DNA from: Acanthosepion esculentum
Lineage: Eukaryota; Mollusca; Cephalopoda; Sepiida; Sepiidae
NCBI GenBank assembly: GCA_964036315.1
Contig: OZ038507.1
Coordinates: forward strand, 65,486,374-65,550,373
Direction of reading: 5' to 3'
DNA: 64,000 nt
This document shows positions 10,546 to 21,479 of this stretch, piece by piece. Positions within the stretch are counted from its first letter, which is position 1; every line of letters begins with the position of its first letter. The position numbers and the translations under genes were made by a program. The notes below the pieces were generated by a model. The model had not been told where the DNA came from. It saw only the letters and a list, made by a program, of their open reading frames with translations, and made no database searches.

Positions 10546-10683
10546 CCTTGGAAGTAACATTGAATAGATTGCAAGATAAATCCCAGAAACCCAAACATTG
10601 GCATGCAAAAAAGACATATGAAGGGAGCTGATAAGGTGTTCATCTCTAAAAAGTACTTACGACCAAACATAGTATAGAGACAG

Positions 10684-12570
10684 CTGATTATTATGATGAT
10701 AATGATGATACGCCCTTCCCTGGTATCACCTGTTTTAAATCCCGTTGAGCATAAAATTCCCTGCAATCCCGCCAAAACTCAGTCGGAATCGAAAAAGTTC
10801 ATAGGCAACAATACTAGTCTGCCGTGCATTTTACGCCACGTCGCATAGCCGCTGTTAATCTATTTTCGATATTTCAACCTAAGGATCGAGAACTAAAAAC
10901 TTTCCACGCAGCATGCGAACCATGTTGCCTTCTACAAACTTGCACAACGCCACTTCGACCCTGCAATGAAAGAAGGCGTGAACCTAGATCTCCCCGTCCC
11001 CATCATAGCGAACGCAGTTTTGAGTTTTCTCCATGCCTGCCGAACAATTTTTCCTACCTACGAATCGTCAGCCAGGTGAGTGATGCCTCATCGTTATTGA
11101 GGTATTTCAACCCTGGCGCCCAAGGCCATATTGAGTGAGACGCCTGCTTCATAAAACCGAGCTCGTCAATCAGATCATCTCGTAGGGACCTCCTAACAAA
11201 CACCCTCTGATTTTGTTGCTGACTTCGTCAATCTCAGCTCCGATCAACACAATAACCGAAACGTTGTCAGCATAGGCAATCATACCTGGCTGAAGTGGTT
11301 GCACCAGGTAGGGAAATTCTGCATATGACCGGATTCGTCTTTAACTTGCGAAGGAAAGGTTCCAATGCAAGGAAATAAAGCAAAAGAGAAAGCGGACAAC
11401 CTTGATGAATGGAGCGAGACAATACGAAAGGCTCCGATCGAACCCAATTCACTTCCACCAGCGCACCGGAAGTCGCATACAGAAGTTGGATCCAGGTGCG
11501 AAAGTACGACCCAAAGCTGACCGCCGAAATGACAGTCTCCAGAAATCGATGGTCAACCCTATCAAAGGTCTTGGACTTATCGGCGCGGCTTTACTGTCGA
11601 CTTGCTCGATGATCAAGCGTACCATATCAAGGGTATCCAGAATAGTCGTGCCCTTCATAGCACAAGTCTGTTCGGAGCCAATCAAAATACAGAGGACAGC
11701 CTGCAAACGGTTGGCTAAGATCTTCGCCAAAATCTTTAACTCTAAAGGCTGAATATTACCTATGCCTTCTCCACCGTTCTTAGCCTTGCGTAACAACGTG
11801 ATTACACCCCTGGTGAAGCGTTGAGGTACAGACCCCAGCTTCAAACATTTGTCGAAAATCGGTGCCAGAAAAAGAACAAAAACGGACTACTGCCTCAAGT
11901 ACAGTTCGTAGGGTAGACCATCTAATCCCGGAGATTTGTCCCGGGCAACCTGATTCAGTGCTTCCCCGAATTTTGACTCTGTGAAGAGACCCTCGCACCC
12001 AGCTGCATCAGCTGCATCAAGGCAGGGAAAGTTGGCTAAACAGGCGTCGAACTGAGCAGTGCTCACACCTGGCTCCCTAATGAAGAGATCCTGAAAGTAA
12101 TCATGAAAAGCCTCGCATATGACCGCGTTTGTAGTCACCGCCCGATTATCCATCAATGTGATGCAAGCGATATGTCGTTGAGATGCATTCCGAACTTCCT
12201 CTGCGCGTAAATCAGCTGCTATATTTGTTGCCTCAGAGGGCATCCTTTTTAACCTAGCTCTAACTACCAGAGCTTGATCCTTCTCGATAAGCATGGAGGC
12301 CAACTCTGCCCTGGCTAGAACTACGTCCCCACTACCACGGGATTTAAGTGCCCGATCGAAATTTTGCTCACAAGCCTTTTGCGCCGCTAATCTATCTAGA
12401 TTAAGCCAACGATTATACTCAGCAGCACACGTTCTTAATTTTCGATTTTATCCTGTCCCACCGCATATTCCCAAACACAGACCCCGTCAGTTCCCGCAGT
12501 AGCATTAGTAGCAACTGGTTCCGGAAATCTTGCTCAGCAAACAATGACGAGTTCATTTTCCAGGAGCCAG
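10684..12570 (-). pseudogene. Tx1/L1-like non-LTR retrotransposon, 5'-truncated and frameshifted
   Basis: Reading the minus strand from 12570: a pre-RT linker (GSWKMNSSL); a helical segment at 12303-11887 with AELASMLIEKDQALVVRARL; KSPGLDGLPYELY (RT motif 1); then at 11844-11449 LELKILAKILANRLQ and EQTCAMKGTTILD (motif 2-2a); then at 11458-11267 SRSIHQGCPLSLLLY and LALEPFLRKL (motif 4). The catalytic box follows after a one-base frameshift and reads YADN, not YADD. The 3' end reads GDTREG then an (ATC/ATT)n tail at 10684-10712. The endonuclease domain is absent. It is a dead copy. Confidence 0.85.
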
Positions 12571-12840
12571 TCATCTTAAACTTAGACTTTATCTAAGTTT
12601 ACACGAACCCGGACGAGCCTCTGATCCGAGTGAACTGTATAGTGGAAGAGTTTTTCGTGTGACGCGTTTCGTCCTTCAGGATTTCATATGTCTAAGGTTA
12701 TGTTTACCTTCATGCGACTACGCATGCGCAGAAACGAGAGACGCTGGCAAATTTAAATTTAAGTATTATTAATTTGAATGTGTTTTGGTTATAAAATCTT
12801 GCCGATTTCATTTAGATTTTTTTTTCTTTTTCTTTGTGTT
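12571..12840. other. Unassigned sequence
   Basis: Mixed composition with no repeat, frame or domain that I recognise. It lies between the 5' limit of the LINE and the Penelope relic. Confidence 0.3.
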
Positions 12841-13302
12841 AATAGAAGATCTGGCAAGAATTGCGATACGTTGAAAAATCCTAGACGCAAATTTACAGTG
12901 GATGATCTGTCGATTAAAACACTTTCTAAACATTTTCTTCTGAGTGAATTGCTTTACCTTTTAATTAGAACTGCTTCTATTCTATGAAAATTGTCGCCAG
13001 TCTCGTTAAGGTGAGCAACTAACGCATTGTGTGTGTTATTTTGTAAAAGATCACAATTTATGTTCATATAATATTTTAAATAAACTGCTTGAGGTTTCAC
13101 CGATGTATTCCTTGTGGCTATTAGGACTTGTAAGAGAGTAAATTCCTTCTTCAAGTTTTAGTTTATTATTTCTTCTTATATTAATTATTTTATTGGTTTC
13201 GACGTGGTTGTGAGAAATTTTATGTTGAGTCGTCTTTTCAAATGTAGATGCGACAGGGCTAGTTGTTAGAAAAAAAAATTTTTGATTCGTTGGGTTTGTC
13301 AA
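12841..13302 (-). pseudogene. Penelope-like element GIY-YIG endonuclease relic
   Basis: The minus strand reads GIYSLTSPNSHKEYIGETSS (the GIY and YIG strands), then EHKL and a TGA. Shifting frame by one base continues the domain: NALVAHLNETGDNFH, then IEAVLIKR, a stop, and CLESVLIDRSSTVNLRLG, which carries the conserved Glu. The order and spacing fit the GIY-YIG domain found after the reverse transcriptase in Penelope-like elements. At least one frameshift and one stop kill it. It belongs to a different family from the element at 57-59 kb. Confidence 0.75.
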
Positions 13303-13361
13303 AATGTGCCAGTTTTCTATTTTGAAATATTATATGAACCTTTTGTTCGTACTGAACACAC

Positions 13362-13481
<120 letters not shown>

Positions 13482-13484
13482 TTT

Positions 13485-13712
13485 GGCAATGATTCCGCTA
13501 CAAGACAATTGGCAAATGTTTTTAAAAAATTTGACTAAAAAAAGTTTGACCCTGAAGATGAACAATGATGTTCGAAAGTACTAGGTTATCGGAGGGACAA
13601 TATTTATTTCGATATCATTTTCAAATAAAAAGTCTCATTAGAAAATATGAGAAAATTCAAAAGAAAATATGCAGGACGATGTTGTCTTTAACATTCAACA
13701 CAACATGTTTAA
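13485..13712 (+). repeat. Dispersed repeat P2 with hammerhead-like hairpin (copy 1)
   Basis: It carries ATGATTCCGCTACAAGACAA, GACCCTGAAGATGAACAATG, TTCGAAAGTACTAGGTTATC and AAGTCTCATTAGAAAATATG, ending in CAACATGTTTAAAT before (TA)n. The same elements appear inverted at 17505-17765. The core CTGAAGA, one extra T, a GAAC/GTTC stem with a 6-base loop, and GAAAG resemble hammerhead helix II and its flanks. Position before (TA)n and neighbouring Penelope pieces suggest a Penelope-type 3' region. That is inference. Confidence 0.65.
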
Positions 13713-13713
13713 A

Positions 13714-13733
13714 TATATATATATATATTTTTA

Positions 13734-13802
<69 letters not shown>
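13714..13802. repeat. (TA)n array
   Basis: Alternating TA with few interruptions; it lies directly downstream of repeat P2 copy 1. Confidence 0.99.
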
Positions 13803-13807
<5 letters not shown>

Positions 13808-14157
13808 TAAGCATTCTTGTTAGTGTATTTGTCGATAGTTTGCATTTAAAAGTATAATGAAAAAAGTTACGGTAATGAATAACAACGGATATCTTTCTAT
13901 AAATACTTATAATAATCAACAACATATAGATTTGTACCACTTGCACATCTGAAGATGATCCTGGGAAAAGATCGAAAGTACTTGGGAAATGAAAGTAAAA
14001 AAAAATTTAAACAGCTATAGCACATTTCTTGAATCTTTTAACATCAATACACGGAAGGATATCCGTGAGTATGTACGGATTTTATTAAAAATTAGCAGGC
14101 ATTATGTCTGTAATTTATTCAATCAGACATGTCTAAAAGAGAATTTGCTGCCTTAAT

Positions 14158-14160
<3 letters not shown>
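13803..14160 (+). repeat. Unclassified element piece with hammerhead-like hairpin
   Basis: At 13948-13980 CTGAAGA is followed by T, a GATC/GATC stem with a 9-base loop, then GAAAGTAC, the same layout as P2. The rest is A/T-rich with no frame I can name. A Penelope-type 3' region is the likeliest identity. Confidence 0.4.

Positions 14161-14161
<1 letters not shown>

Positions 14162-14194
<33 letters not shown>
14162..14194. repeat. (TA)n array
   Basis: Short alternating TA run following CTTAATACAAATA. Confidence 0.98.
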
Positions 14195-14197
<3 letters not shown>

Positions 14198-14385
14198 ATT
14201 TCCTCATCGCCAGCAAAACTAAGTCTTAACGCATCACCTGAAGATTGCGTTGGGCATATAACTCAGAGTTGTACTACTGATGTGGAAAAATGTATATTTA
14301 TAATTAATACATAATTATTAGCACCGTAGTAGCATTGTTATTTTACATTGAACACTAATATATTAAAACTACCACTCAATATGTG

Positions 14386-14388
<3 letters not shown>

Positions 14389-14457
<69 letters not shown>
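14389..14457. repeat. (TA)n array
   Basis: Uninterrupted alternating TA, about 68 bases. Confidence 0.99.
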
Positions 14458-14462
<5 letters not shown>

Positions 14463-14479
14463 TGAATAACATATGTATT

Positions 14480-14871
14480 TTTTGTTTTCTCATCAGTATT
14501 TTTATAATTTTAAACATAATAGAGATTAAATTTAGATTTTAAAATTGGTAATTTTTTACCTTTAATTTTAATATCAAATTTTATCATATGTTTTAATACT
14601 TATTGGTTAGAATAAATTCTATTTTCGTAAAACGCCGACTTTAAAGCTTTTAATAGCTATTATAACCTTACTTCGTTGTCAAGTTTTATGAATTCCCATA
14701 TACTTCTATTTTAATTGGTCATTCCTGCTTATGTATCAGCGTTTCCCCTTACGAAGGATCGTTAATAAATTTGAAACTTTTAAAACCCTTTATTCTACAT
14801 TCAACATCATCACCTGATAAGACACCGGAGGTGTTGAAACAAAATGGCTACAAAATTTGTAGTGATTTCAT

Positions 14872-14872
<1 letters not shown>
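14480..14872 (+). repeat. Dispersed repeat P3 (copy 1)
   Basis: It shares about 390 bp with 43400-43770: ATAATTTTAAACATAATAGA, GTAATTTTTTACC, CTATTATAACCTTA, GTTGTCAAGTTTT, ACTTTTAAAACCCTTTATTC and TACATTCAACATCATCACC. The end reads CTGATAA, an ACACC/GGTGT stem with a G/T wobble base pair below it, GAAAC, then AAAATGGCTAC and TTGTAGTGATTTCATAACAT, and runs into (TA)n. The signature is hammerhead-like with A where the conserved G8 should be. Confidence 0.75.
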
Positions 14873-14874
<2 letters not shown>

Positions 14875-14910
<36 letters not shown>

Positions 14911-14935
14911 AAATAGATAGGTAGATAGATAGAAG
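14875..14935. repeat. (TA)n followed by short GATA run
   Basis: (TA)n to about 14908, then AGATAGGTAGATAGATAGA. Confidence 0.97.
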
Positions 14936-15001
14936 TTATGATGGATTAATTGTCGTCTAAATTGTGGAAAAATGAAAATAACACTGGCATCTCATTTTAA
15001 C

Positions 15002-15003
<2 letters not shown>

Positions 15004-15057
<54 letters not shown>
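15004..15057. repeat. (TA)n array
   Basis: Alternating TA; it abuts the 3' end of an inverted Penelope copy. Confidence 0.99.
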
Positions 15058-15060
<3 letters not shown>

Positions 15061-15548
15061 AGTTTCATTAAAAACGACAGACAAGGTACTACGGTTAAGT
15101 TTTTTATTTTATTTTTCTTGTGTACGAACAAGAGCTTTCTTTGCTGGACAAAGTGTGTGTAAGAACTGTCCAAATGTTTTATTTTTCCGAGCGCTTTCGG
15201 CTATATCTTTAGCCATTATCAAGGATGGTTTGATTTTTCTGCTTAATTGAGTGTGTGCATTATGTGTATGTCTTAGTGTGTAGTAGGGGTGTTTTAATTT
15301 CCAAATACGGTTAGCACGTTGTGGCTTTGTTCGTAGTTAATATTGTTGAGGGTAGGGTTTTTCTTTTTTATTATTAAAGCCTCCATTATTTTTAACCTTT
15401 TTTTACAGGTGGAAGCAATTAATATATTTGTGTTTTCTACTAGTATATTTCTAATGGAGTCTGGTAAATTTTTGTGTGTGTTTAAATGGGTTCTAATGGA
15501 ACTGTGATCGGATAGGTGCAACGTCAGGCGTCTGGACCAAAATTGCAC
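15058..15548 (-). mobile_element. Penelope-like element P1, 5'-truncated 3' end with GIY-YIG C-terminus
   Basis: The minus strand from 15548 encodes WSRRLTLHLSDHSS, SIRNILVENTNILIAS, KKRLKIMEALIIKKKNPTLN and NINYEQSHN. This is clearly related to the last third of the GIY-YIG domain at 57-59 kb (SRRLTLHLNDNSN, KILVENTIILKH, KLKILEAIYIKQLKPNLN). The 3' untranslated part holds TTGATAATGGCTAAAGATAT, GCCGAAAGCGCTCGG, CAAGAGCTTTCTTTGCTGGA (plus strand) and AACGACAGACAAGG (plus strand), and ends at (TA)n. The 5' side is cut inside the endonuclease, as expected of incomplete target-primed reverse transcription. Confidence 0.85.
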
Positions 15549-16005
15549 AATCGTATCTTGAAATACTAAAGAGGAAATTTATTCAATAAATACAAGGTCT
15601 TTTAAGAAAAAAGTAAAAAGGTGCTGTGTGGGCTTTACTCAGATCAACCAATCGATTATGACCTAAGTTAAATTTAAACTAAGCTAATAAGCAAAAGTTA
15701 AAAAAATTATTTTACATAAATGGGTCATGACCCGTAGACTGGCAGTCAATTGCAGCACAGACGATAATAAAAGAGGCAGTATTTTGCTTTTAAATGTAAA
15801 TAAATCGTTCACTCGCCAGTAATTTACAATCGCCTGATGCGATGCATTTGATACGCATCGAAACACGACTGCAATTGTGTAGCGATTCTGATATGTTTTC
15901 GATGTAATATCCCAAAATAAAAAATAAAAAATATTTTCTACTTTGTATTGAGCCCTCTTTTAAATTAAATGCTACGAAAGTTGTAAATATACGTCTTCAT
16001 TTTAC
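15549..16005. other. Unassigned A/T-rich sequence
   Basis: No domain or repeat recognised. A small minus-strand frame (15684-15866) is unconvincing. Confidence 0.35.

Positions 16006-16086
<81 letters not shown>
16006..16086. repeat. (TA)n array
   Basis: About 80 bases of alternating TA. Confidence 0.99.
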
Positions 16087-16088
<2 letters not shown>

Positions 16089-16807
16089 TTCAGATAATAT
16101 AGATTTCAATTAAGCGAGTGACACACTGAAAAGTTACCTATATAATGTTTTATGATGACTTACGATAAAAATCCTGGGACAGCCGTCAGTGATTTCGCAA
16201 GTCGAAAGAATATTATAAAAAGTACACCGATGGAGATACGCGTTCGCCTCTCGTGAGACGCCCTTTTTTCATCAGTTTAATGTGAAGTTCGAAAATACCC
16301 ATCGACCAAAAACGTTGTTGTACTGACCAGCAAAACGATCGAGGAGAGATTTCCCGCTTTACTGAACTTAAGATATATCCAGGAATTAAGCGAAATCAAA
16401 AATAAATAAAAATGAAAAAAAAAAAAATAAATAAAATGAATAAAAATGGAAAGGAAAAAAGAAGTAAAAATAAAAGTAATAAAAAAAAAATATAAAAGAA
16501 TTGCGATATAAAAACGTTATAAGTCTCAAACGGTATTATCAGGAGCTGTGCAAAGTCTTTCTTGAAACTAGCAGTTGTTTCTTGATTTAGGTATTGTTCA
16601 TGGAGATCTTCTTTCGTTATTTGTGACTCCCTCGTGACAGGACATTCAAAGTTCCAATGATTTCCCTAAACAGGCGAAAGGAAAACCTTAATGGACAGCA
16701 GCCATTTTGTTTTTTCTCATTGATACTTCCCGTTTATGTTAAAAGCACATTAATGTTTATTTGTTAGTATTCACAATTTTTTAAGTTGTTTCTTATTCAT
16801 TAGAATA

Positions 16808-16841
<34 letters not shown>

Positions 16842-17100
16842 TACTACTACTACTACTACTATTACTGTTATTATTATTTATTAAACTTTTTTATCTTGTG
16901 GCCTCGGGTATTCTTGGCATTTCTTGTTGGATTATATTACGTTAAACCTTTTGTGCTCACGAAAAAAGAGAGATTTACGATGGTAAGCGAGGGATTTGAA
17001 CAAATGATGTTTTAGTACAATAATGTGCCTAGTAACCAATATATTACCACACATGCATGCACACACATACAGAGTGACCGACACACGCACAAATACAACA
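16087..17100. other. Unassigned sequence with an (ATT)n(ACT)n microsatellite
   Basis: Mixed A/T-rich sequence. 16385-16500 is A-rich. (ATT)n runs into (ACT)n at about 16808-16878. Nothing else is recognisable. Confidence 0.5.
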
Positions 17101-17181
17101 CGCAAATATATATATATATAAGGTCAAGGTTCTTTTTTAGGTTATTAAAGCCAATTTACACATTTCCCTCTTTTATCAATG

Positions 17182-17183
<2 letters not shown>

Positions 17184-17232
<49 letters not shown>

Positions 17233-17340
17233 GAAAGAGAGAGAGACAGACAGACAGACAGAGAGAGCGAGACGGTGAGAGAATCTTCTGGATTCGCTGT
17301 CAATAAAAGATTCATGATTCGTTACCAGATTATTTAATTC
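17184..17340. repeat. (TA)n, GACA run and a locally duplicated flank
   Basis: (TA)n to 17229, then GAGAGACAGACAGACAGACA. Next comes AAAAGATTCATGATTCGTTA followed by CCAG. This last phrase recurs at 18258-18282, also right after (TA)n and a purine-rich spacer, so the two loci share a dispersed repeat end. Confidence 0.8.
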
Positions 17341-17371
17341 TTTTTATCTTTTTCTTTTTTCAAACTTTGTA

Positions 17372-17415
<44 letters not shown>

Positions 17416-17500
17416 GTTTGTGTGTGTGTGTGTGTGTGTGAGTGAGAGAGAGAGAGAGAGAGTATGTGTGTGTCTCTGTGTGTGTCTCTGTGTGTGTAAT
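17372..17500. repeat. (TA)n/(TG)n/(AG)n compound microsatellite
   Basis: (TA)n to about 17415, (TG)n to 17441, AG run to about 17462, then alternating TG and TCTC. Confidence 0.97.
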
Positions 17501-17504
17501 TTGG

Positions 17505-17765
17505 CAGCAAGTTTTCTTTTAAACATGTTGAATGTCAAAGACAACATAGTCCTGCATATTCTCTTTTGAATTTTCACATATTTTCTTATGAGACTTTTTA
17601 ATTGAAAATTATATCGAAATAAATATTGTCCGTAAGATAACCGAGTACTTTCGAACATCATTGTTCATCTTCAGGGTCAAAATTTTTAACAATGTCTGAT
17701 ATATATATGTAGAGTCAAAATTTTTTCAAACATTTGCAAATTGTCTTGTAGCGGAATCATGTTGC
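17505..17765 (-). repeat. Dispersed repeat P2 with hammerhead-like hairpin (copy 2, inverted)
   Basis: The reverse complement reproduces copy 1: ATGATTCCGCTACAAGACAA, GACCCTGAAGATGAACAATG, TTCGAAAGTACTCGGTTATC and CATGTTTAAAAG. A short internal stretch containing an ATATATA run differs. The CTGAAGA-hairpin-GAAAG core is unchanged between copies, which otherwise differ at many bases. Confidence 0.7.
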
Positions 17766-17819
17766 TACATTTTTTTACAAACTAAATAAACGTTACAAAA
17801 TCTTTTTAATTTCAAAAGA

Positions 17820-17990
17820 AATAGCAGATAGTGAAGTTAATGATATAAAAAGACCTTATGCAACTGAAACTTATTAAAAACAGGGGTCATAACATTCATC
17901 TACAGGTTTGGTGTTAATGTATCTTAATAAATTTGTTTGCGAAGATGTATTCTCGCCATTTATATCATTAACTTCACTATCTGCTTTTTG
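17820..17990. repeat. Short inverted repeat (about 30-bp arms)
   Basis: GCAGATAGTGAAGTTAATGA plus TATAAA (about 17824-17849) is complementary to TATATCATTAACTTCACTAT plus CTGC (about 17960-17984). It is another small head-to-head pair next to a (TA)n array. Confidence 0.7.
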
Positions 17991-18034
17991 TATGAATGAT
18001 TCATGTAATATAAATTGAACTGCACCACATACTT

Positions 18035-18036
<2 letters not shown>

Positions 18037-18101
<65 letters not shown>

Positions 18102-18115
18102 GTATATATATATAC

Positions 18116-18206
<91 letters not shown>
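18037..18206. repeat. (TA)n array with ATACATAT interruptions
   Basis: About 170 bases of TA with CATA/TGTA variants near 18090-18130. Tyr-Ile frames on both strands are artefacts. Confidence 0.99.
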
Positions 18207-18210
<4 letters not shown>

Positions 18211-18282
18211 GAGAGAGGCACAGAAAGAGAAGAACAGAACTTGTGGGTTCGGCGTTAATAAAAGATTCATGATTCGTTACCA

Positions 18283-19335
18283 GTTTATATAAGTATTTCT
18301 TTCTAATAATTATATAGTCTCCTGCAAATGTATTGGAACGGCAAGGACAATTACTTTCTTTTTGCTGTTATTTTGAAGATCAACATTTAAATATCAGACA
18401 AGAGTTCAGACTTTTACCGTTTATTTCCTTATATTTAGATTTAGATATGTTAAACAACTTAGGACATACCACCTTTTGCTTGAACTCACCCATTTTTCAC
18501 GCGAGCAAAACCATTAAAACACGGGACTGTCACGTGTTTCATGTTGCTGTGGTGTTGCATTTTAGATTGATTTTCTAAACATTAAATTGTTCTGAATTAC
18601 TACTCTTGGTTTTAGCCTTGGGTTTCACCTGTAAAGACTGTAATTCTTGTTAAAAAAAGGATAACCCAGAATGAAGACGAGAGTGATGTCTACGGGTGAA
18701 GCTGAGAAAAGACGGAAAATCGATAGAGTCATTTGACAAACATTGGGCAGAGCCGACACAGCAGTTTGGAATGTCCTGTAAAAGAAAGACACTATTGGTA
18801 TACTGAGTAACTGAAATTGAACCAAGAAAAACAACAGCGTTTGATGAAAGAAACATGGCTAAAGCTGTGAGAAAAAAGCAAACAAAGCAAAAAAACACAA
18901 CCACAGTCTGTGACATCACCAACAACTTCCATTAAAAGCCACGGGATAAATTTCGCCGATGATTTATTGCACAAAGTGCCGGTCTGTTGTTCGTTTCTTT
19001 AGTCTTGTTTACGGATCAGACAACATTTAGAAGAGATGGAATAATAAATTTACACAATCAACACATGTGGGCGGAACGAAATCCCCCTTGGTACAATACA
19101 GGCTAGACACTAGCATTAGTTTGCGATTAATGTGTGGGCTGGAATTATAGGTAACAGTCTGGTAAGTTCATAGATTCTCCAAGCACGTCTTACAAGGGCT
19201 ACCTACAGGGACTTTATTTTGAACACACTGCCACAATTGCTAGAGCATGTACACCTGCTAATACGAAAACGCATGTGGTCCATGAATGATTGTTCGCGCA
19301 AGTTTAAATCGAGCAAGTTGCGGCTTCTATAAACA
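18283..19335. other. Unassigned sequence
   Basis: Mixed composition. Small frames on both strands (18333-18578 plus; 18625-18974 minus) show no domain. The minus frames have hydrophobic stretches that look like chance. Confidence 0.4.
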
Positions 19336-19339
19336 GCCA

Positions 19340-19473
19340 GTTTTTAAGTGGATAGGATGTTAACACAATATCCAACCTGGAAGATCATGTTTTTTATTCA
19401 GAGTTGTCCTTCTCCTAGACCAGTTGCCATCCAAGACTATAGAGACCGGTCTGTCCTGCTATATGTCCATTGC

Positions 19474-19474
<1 letters not shown>
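19340..19474 (+). mobile_element. SINE-like repeat S2, copy 1
   Basis: AACCTGGAAGATCATG, TTCAGAGTTGTCCTTC, AGACCAGTTGCCATCCAAGA and TCTGTCCTGCTAT recur at 19945-20066. The left half (GTGGATAGGATGTTAACACA) faintly resembles a decayed tRNA head, but the A and B boxes are poor. It ends at a (TA)n array. Confidence 0.6.

Positions 19475-19558
<84 letters not shown>
19475..19558. repeat. (TA)n array
   Basis: Alternating TA with one ACATAT interruption. Confidence 0.99.
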
Positions 19559-19564
<6 letters not shown>

Positions 19565-19652
19565 CAACTGAGATACATAAATAGATAGATATTAAACGAC
19601 AGACATAGTTAAAAATTGAAATATATAGATATGAATACACTGAAATTTATAG

Positions 19653-19655
<3 letters not shown>

Positions 19656-19704
<49 letters not shown>
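19656..19704. repeat. (TA)n array
   Basis: Alternating TA immediately left of a MITE. Confidence 0.99.
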
Positions 19705-19706
<2 letters not shown>

Positions 19707-19811
19707 CAAGGTGTCTATAAAGTTCGTGTGCACTTTAAAGTTATACATTTTTAAAGTGCACATGAAATTTAAAAGATTTATAATTTTAAAATGCGTAAGA
19801 ACTTTATGGAC

Positions 19812-19818
<7 letters not shown>
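19707..19818. mobile_element. Tc1/mariner-type MITE, about 110 bp
   Basis: The left end AGGTGTCTATAAAGTTCGTG pairs with the right end AGAACTTTATGGACACCCT. An inner ACTTTAAAGT and AAAGTGCACAT add self-complementarity. Both ends sit in TA sequence, as expected for TA-targeting transposons. The ends match the 349-bp element at 60003-60351, which keeps a transposase remnant. Confidence 0.75.

Positions 19819-19879
<61 letters not shown>
19817..19879. repeat. (TA)n array
   Basis: Alternating TA immediately right of the MITE. Confidence 0.99.
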
Positions 19880-19881
<2 letters not shown>

Positions 19882-19904
19882 GTATTTAAATTCCTCGAGA
19901 AACG

Positions 19905-20070
19905 TAGGGTCGCAAGTTATCGTTGCGTTTTCTATAACTAGCCAGTTTTAAGGGAGAAGGTTGTTAGCCGAATATCAAACCTGGAAGATCAGGTTTTGTA
20001 TTCAGAGTTGTCCTTCACCTAGACCAGTTGCCATCCAAGACTATAGAACCTGGTCTGTCCTGCTATTTAC
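19905..20070 (+). mobile_element. SINE-like repeat S2, copy 2
   Basis: It is a direct copy of 19340-19474: AACCTGGAAGATCAGG, ATTCAGAGTTGTCCTTCACC, AGACCAGTTGCCATCCAAGA and GGTCTGTCCTGCTATTT. Upstream, GTCGCAAGTTATCGTTGCG resembles 19297-19325, so the shared unit is about 160 bp. Confidence 0.6.
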
Positions 20071-20690
20071 ACATTTCTTGAGACATAAGTAGAGGATTCA
20101 TACCTTTCTTCCCAAGAGTATTAGCACGTAAATTAAGAAAAAAAAAAACATTACAACAGCCATAATGATATGTCTTTAAATTGCTTAAGGAACATCAGGC
20201 CGGAAAGAAGAGGATTCATACCTAAACCCAAGGGTATAGCACGTAACTGAATGTAATGGATTCAACTGGAATTTCGGCTCATTATCCATTACTCCACCGT
20301 TCCTCCTCTTACTCCGCCTCCTCAAAGTTTAAATTTAAAAAATGATGAAAGAGTTTGTTCACACTAACGTCAGCAGGATATCGGAATAAACAGACTTCAT
20401 TTGTTTTTTCCATATACTATGGAAAGTTTGTTTAAAGTTAGTATTTTATAGATTTCAGTTAAAACGTGGAAAGTTTCCGAAATACGTCAATGAAATTTTC
20501 CCATATTAACATTATTTTTAGAGTTGAAATAAATCTAATAAAAACGAGTTAGCTTACAACGAAGTCAACAGGATAGGGGTGTGAATAGACTTCGTTTTTT
20601 TTTTCCATATACTGTGAAAATTTTGCTTAAAGTTCGTATTTTTTTTCACTGCAGATTAAAACTTTAAATTTTGAAACATTTATATTCTTT
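20071..20690. other. Unassigned sequence with a local duplication
   Basis: ACTTCATTTGTTTTTTCCAT (20394) and ACTTCGTTTTTTTTTTCCAT (20589), each followed by ATACTNTG and AAAGTT, indicate a diverged tandem duplication of about 195 bp. Nothing else is recognised. Confidence 0.5.
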
Positions 20691-21023
20691 CTTCATTTCT
20701 TTCTTTCTTTCTTTCTTTCTAAATACATTCCAACGTCTTTCTTTCTTTCTTTCTTTCTCTCTTTCTTTCTTTCTAAATGTGTTCCAAGGCTTCTTTCTTT
20801 CTTTCTTTCTTTCTATGCACCCAAATTTTCTTTGTTTCTAAACTCTTTCTTTCTTTCTTTACTTATTTATTTATTTCTAAATGTGTTCCAATGCTTCTTT
20901 CTTTCTGCATGTGTTCCAAGGTTTGTTTGTTTGTTTCTTTCTTTCTTTCTTTCTAAATGTGTTCTATGGTTTCTTTCTTTATTTCCTTCTTTCTTTCTTT
21001 CTTTCTGAATGTGTTCCAAGGTT

Positions 21024-21066
<43 letters not shown>

Positions 21067-21300
21067 AAATGTTTTCCAAGGTTTCTTTCTTTCTTTCTTT
21101 CTTTCTTTCTAAATGTTTTCCAAGGTTTCTTTCTTTCTTTCTTTCTATGCACCCAAATTTTCTTTGTTTCTAAATATGTTTCAACTCTTTCTTTCTTTCT
21201 TTCTTCCTTTCTTTCTTTCTTTTTTTATTTATTTATTTCTTTATTTCTAAATGTGTTCCAAGGTTTGTTTGTTTCTTTCTTTCTTTCTAAATATCTAAGA
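20691..21300. repeat. (CTTT)n compound minisatellite
   Basis: CTTT runs alternate with TAAATGTGTTCCAAGGTTT and TATGCACCCAAATTTTCTTT. The inverse complement of the same phrases builds the array at 29900-30535, so both arrays belong to one family in opposite orientations. The long Phe/Leu/Ser frame is an artefact. Confidence 0.9.
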
Positions 21301-21335
21301 ATCGTTTATGAAATCAATCATAAACGATTCTTAAA
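21285..21335. repeat. Perfect short inverted repeat
   Basis: AAGAATCGTTTATGA is followed after AATCAA by TCATAAACGATTCTT (about 21296-21333), forming a near-perfect 15-bp stem with a 6-base loop. Confidence 0.85.
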
Positions 21336-21479
21336 ACGACTTGTTCATCATTAATTAATCACAGCTAAGGATCGCAGGTCCATGAGGGACTGAAATAATG
21401 TTCAAATATATATATATATATATATTATTCCAGGATAATTTTCTACTTTATTTAAGATGATCTTCGACCTCTCTAACCA

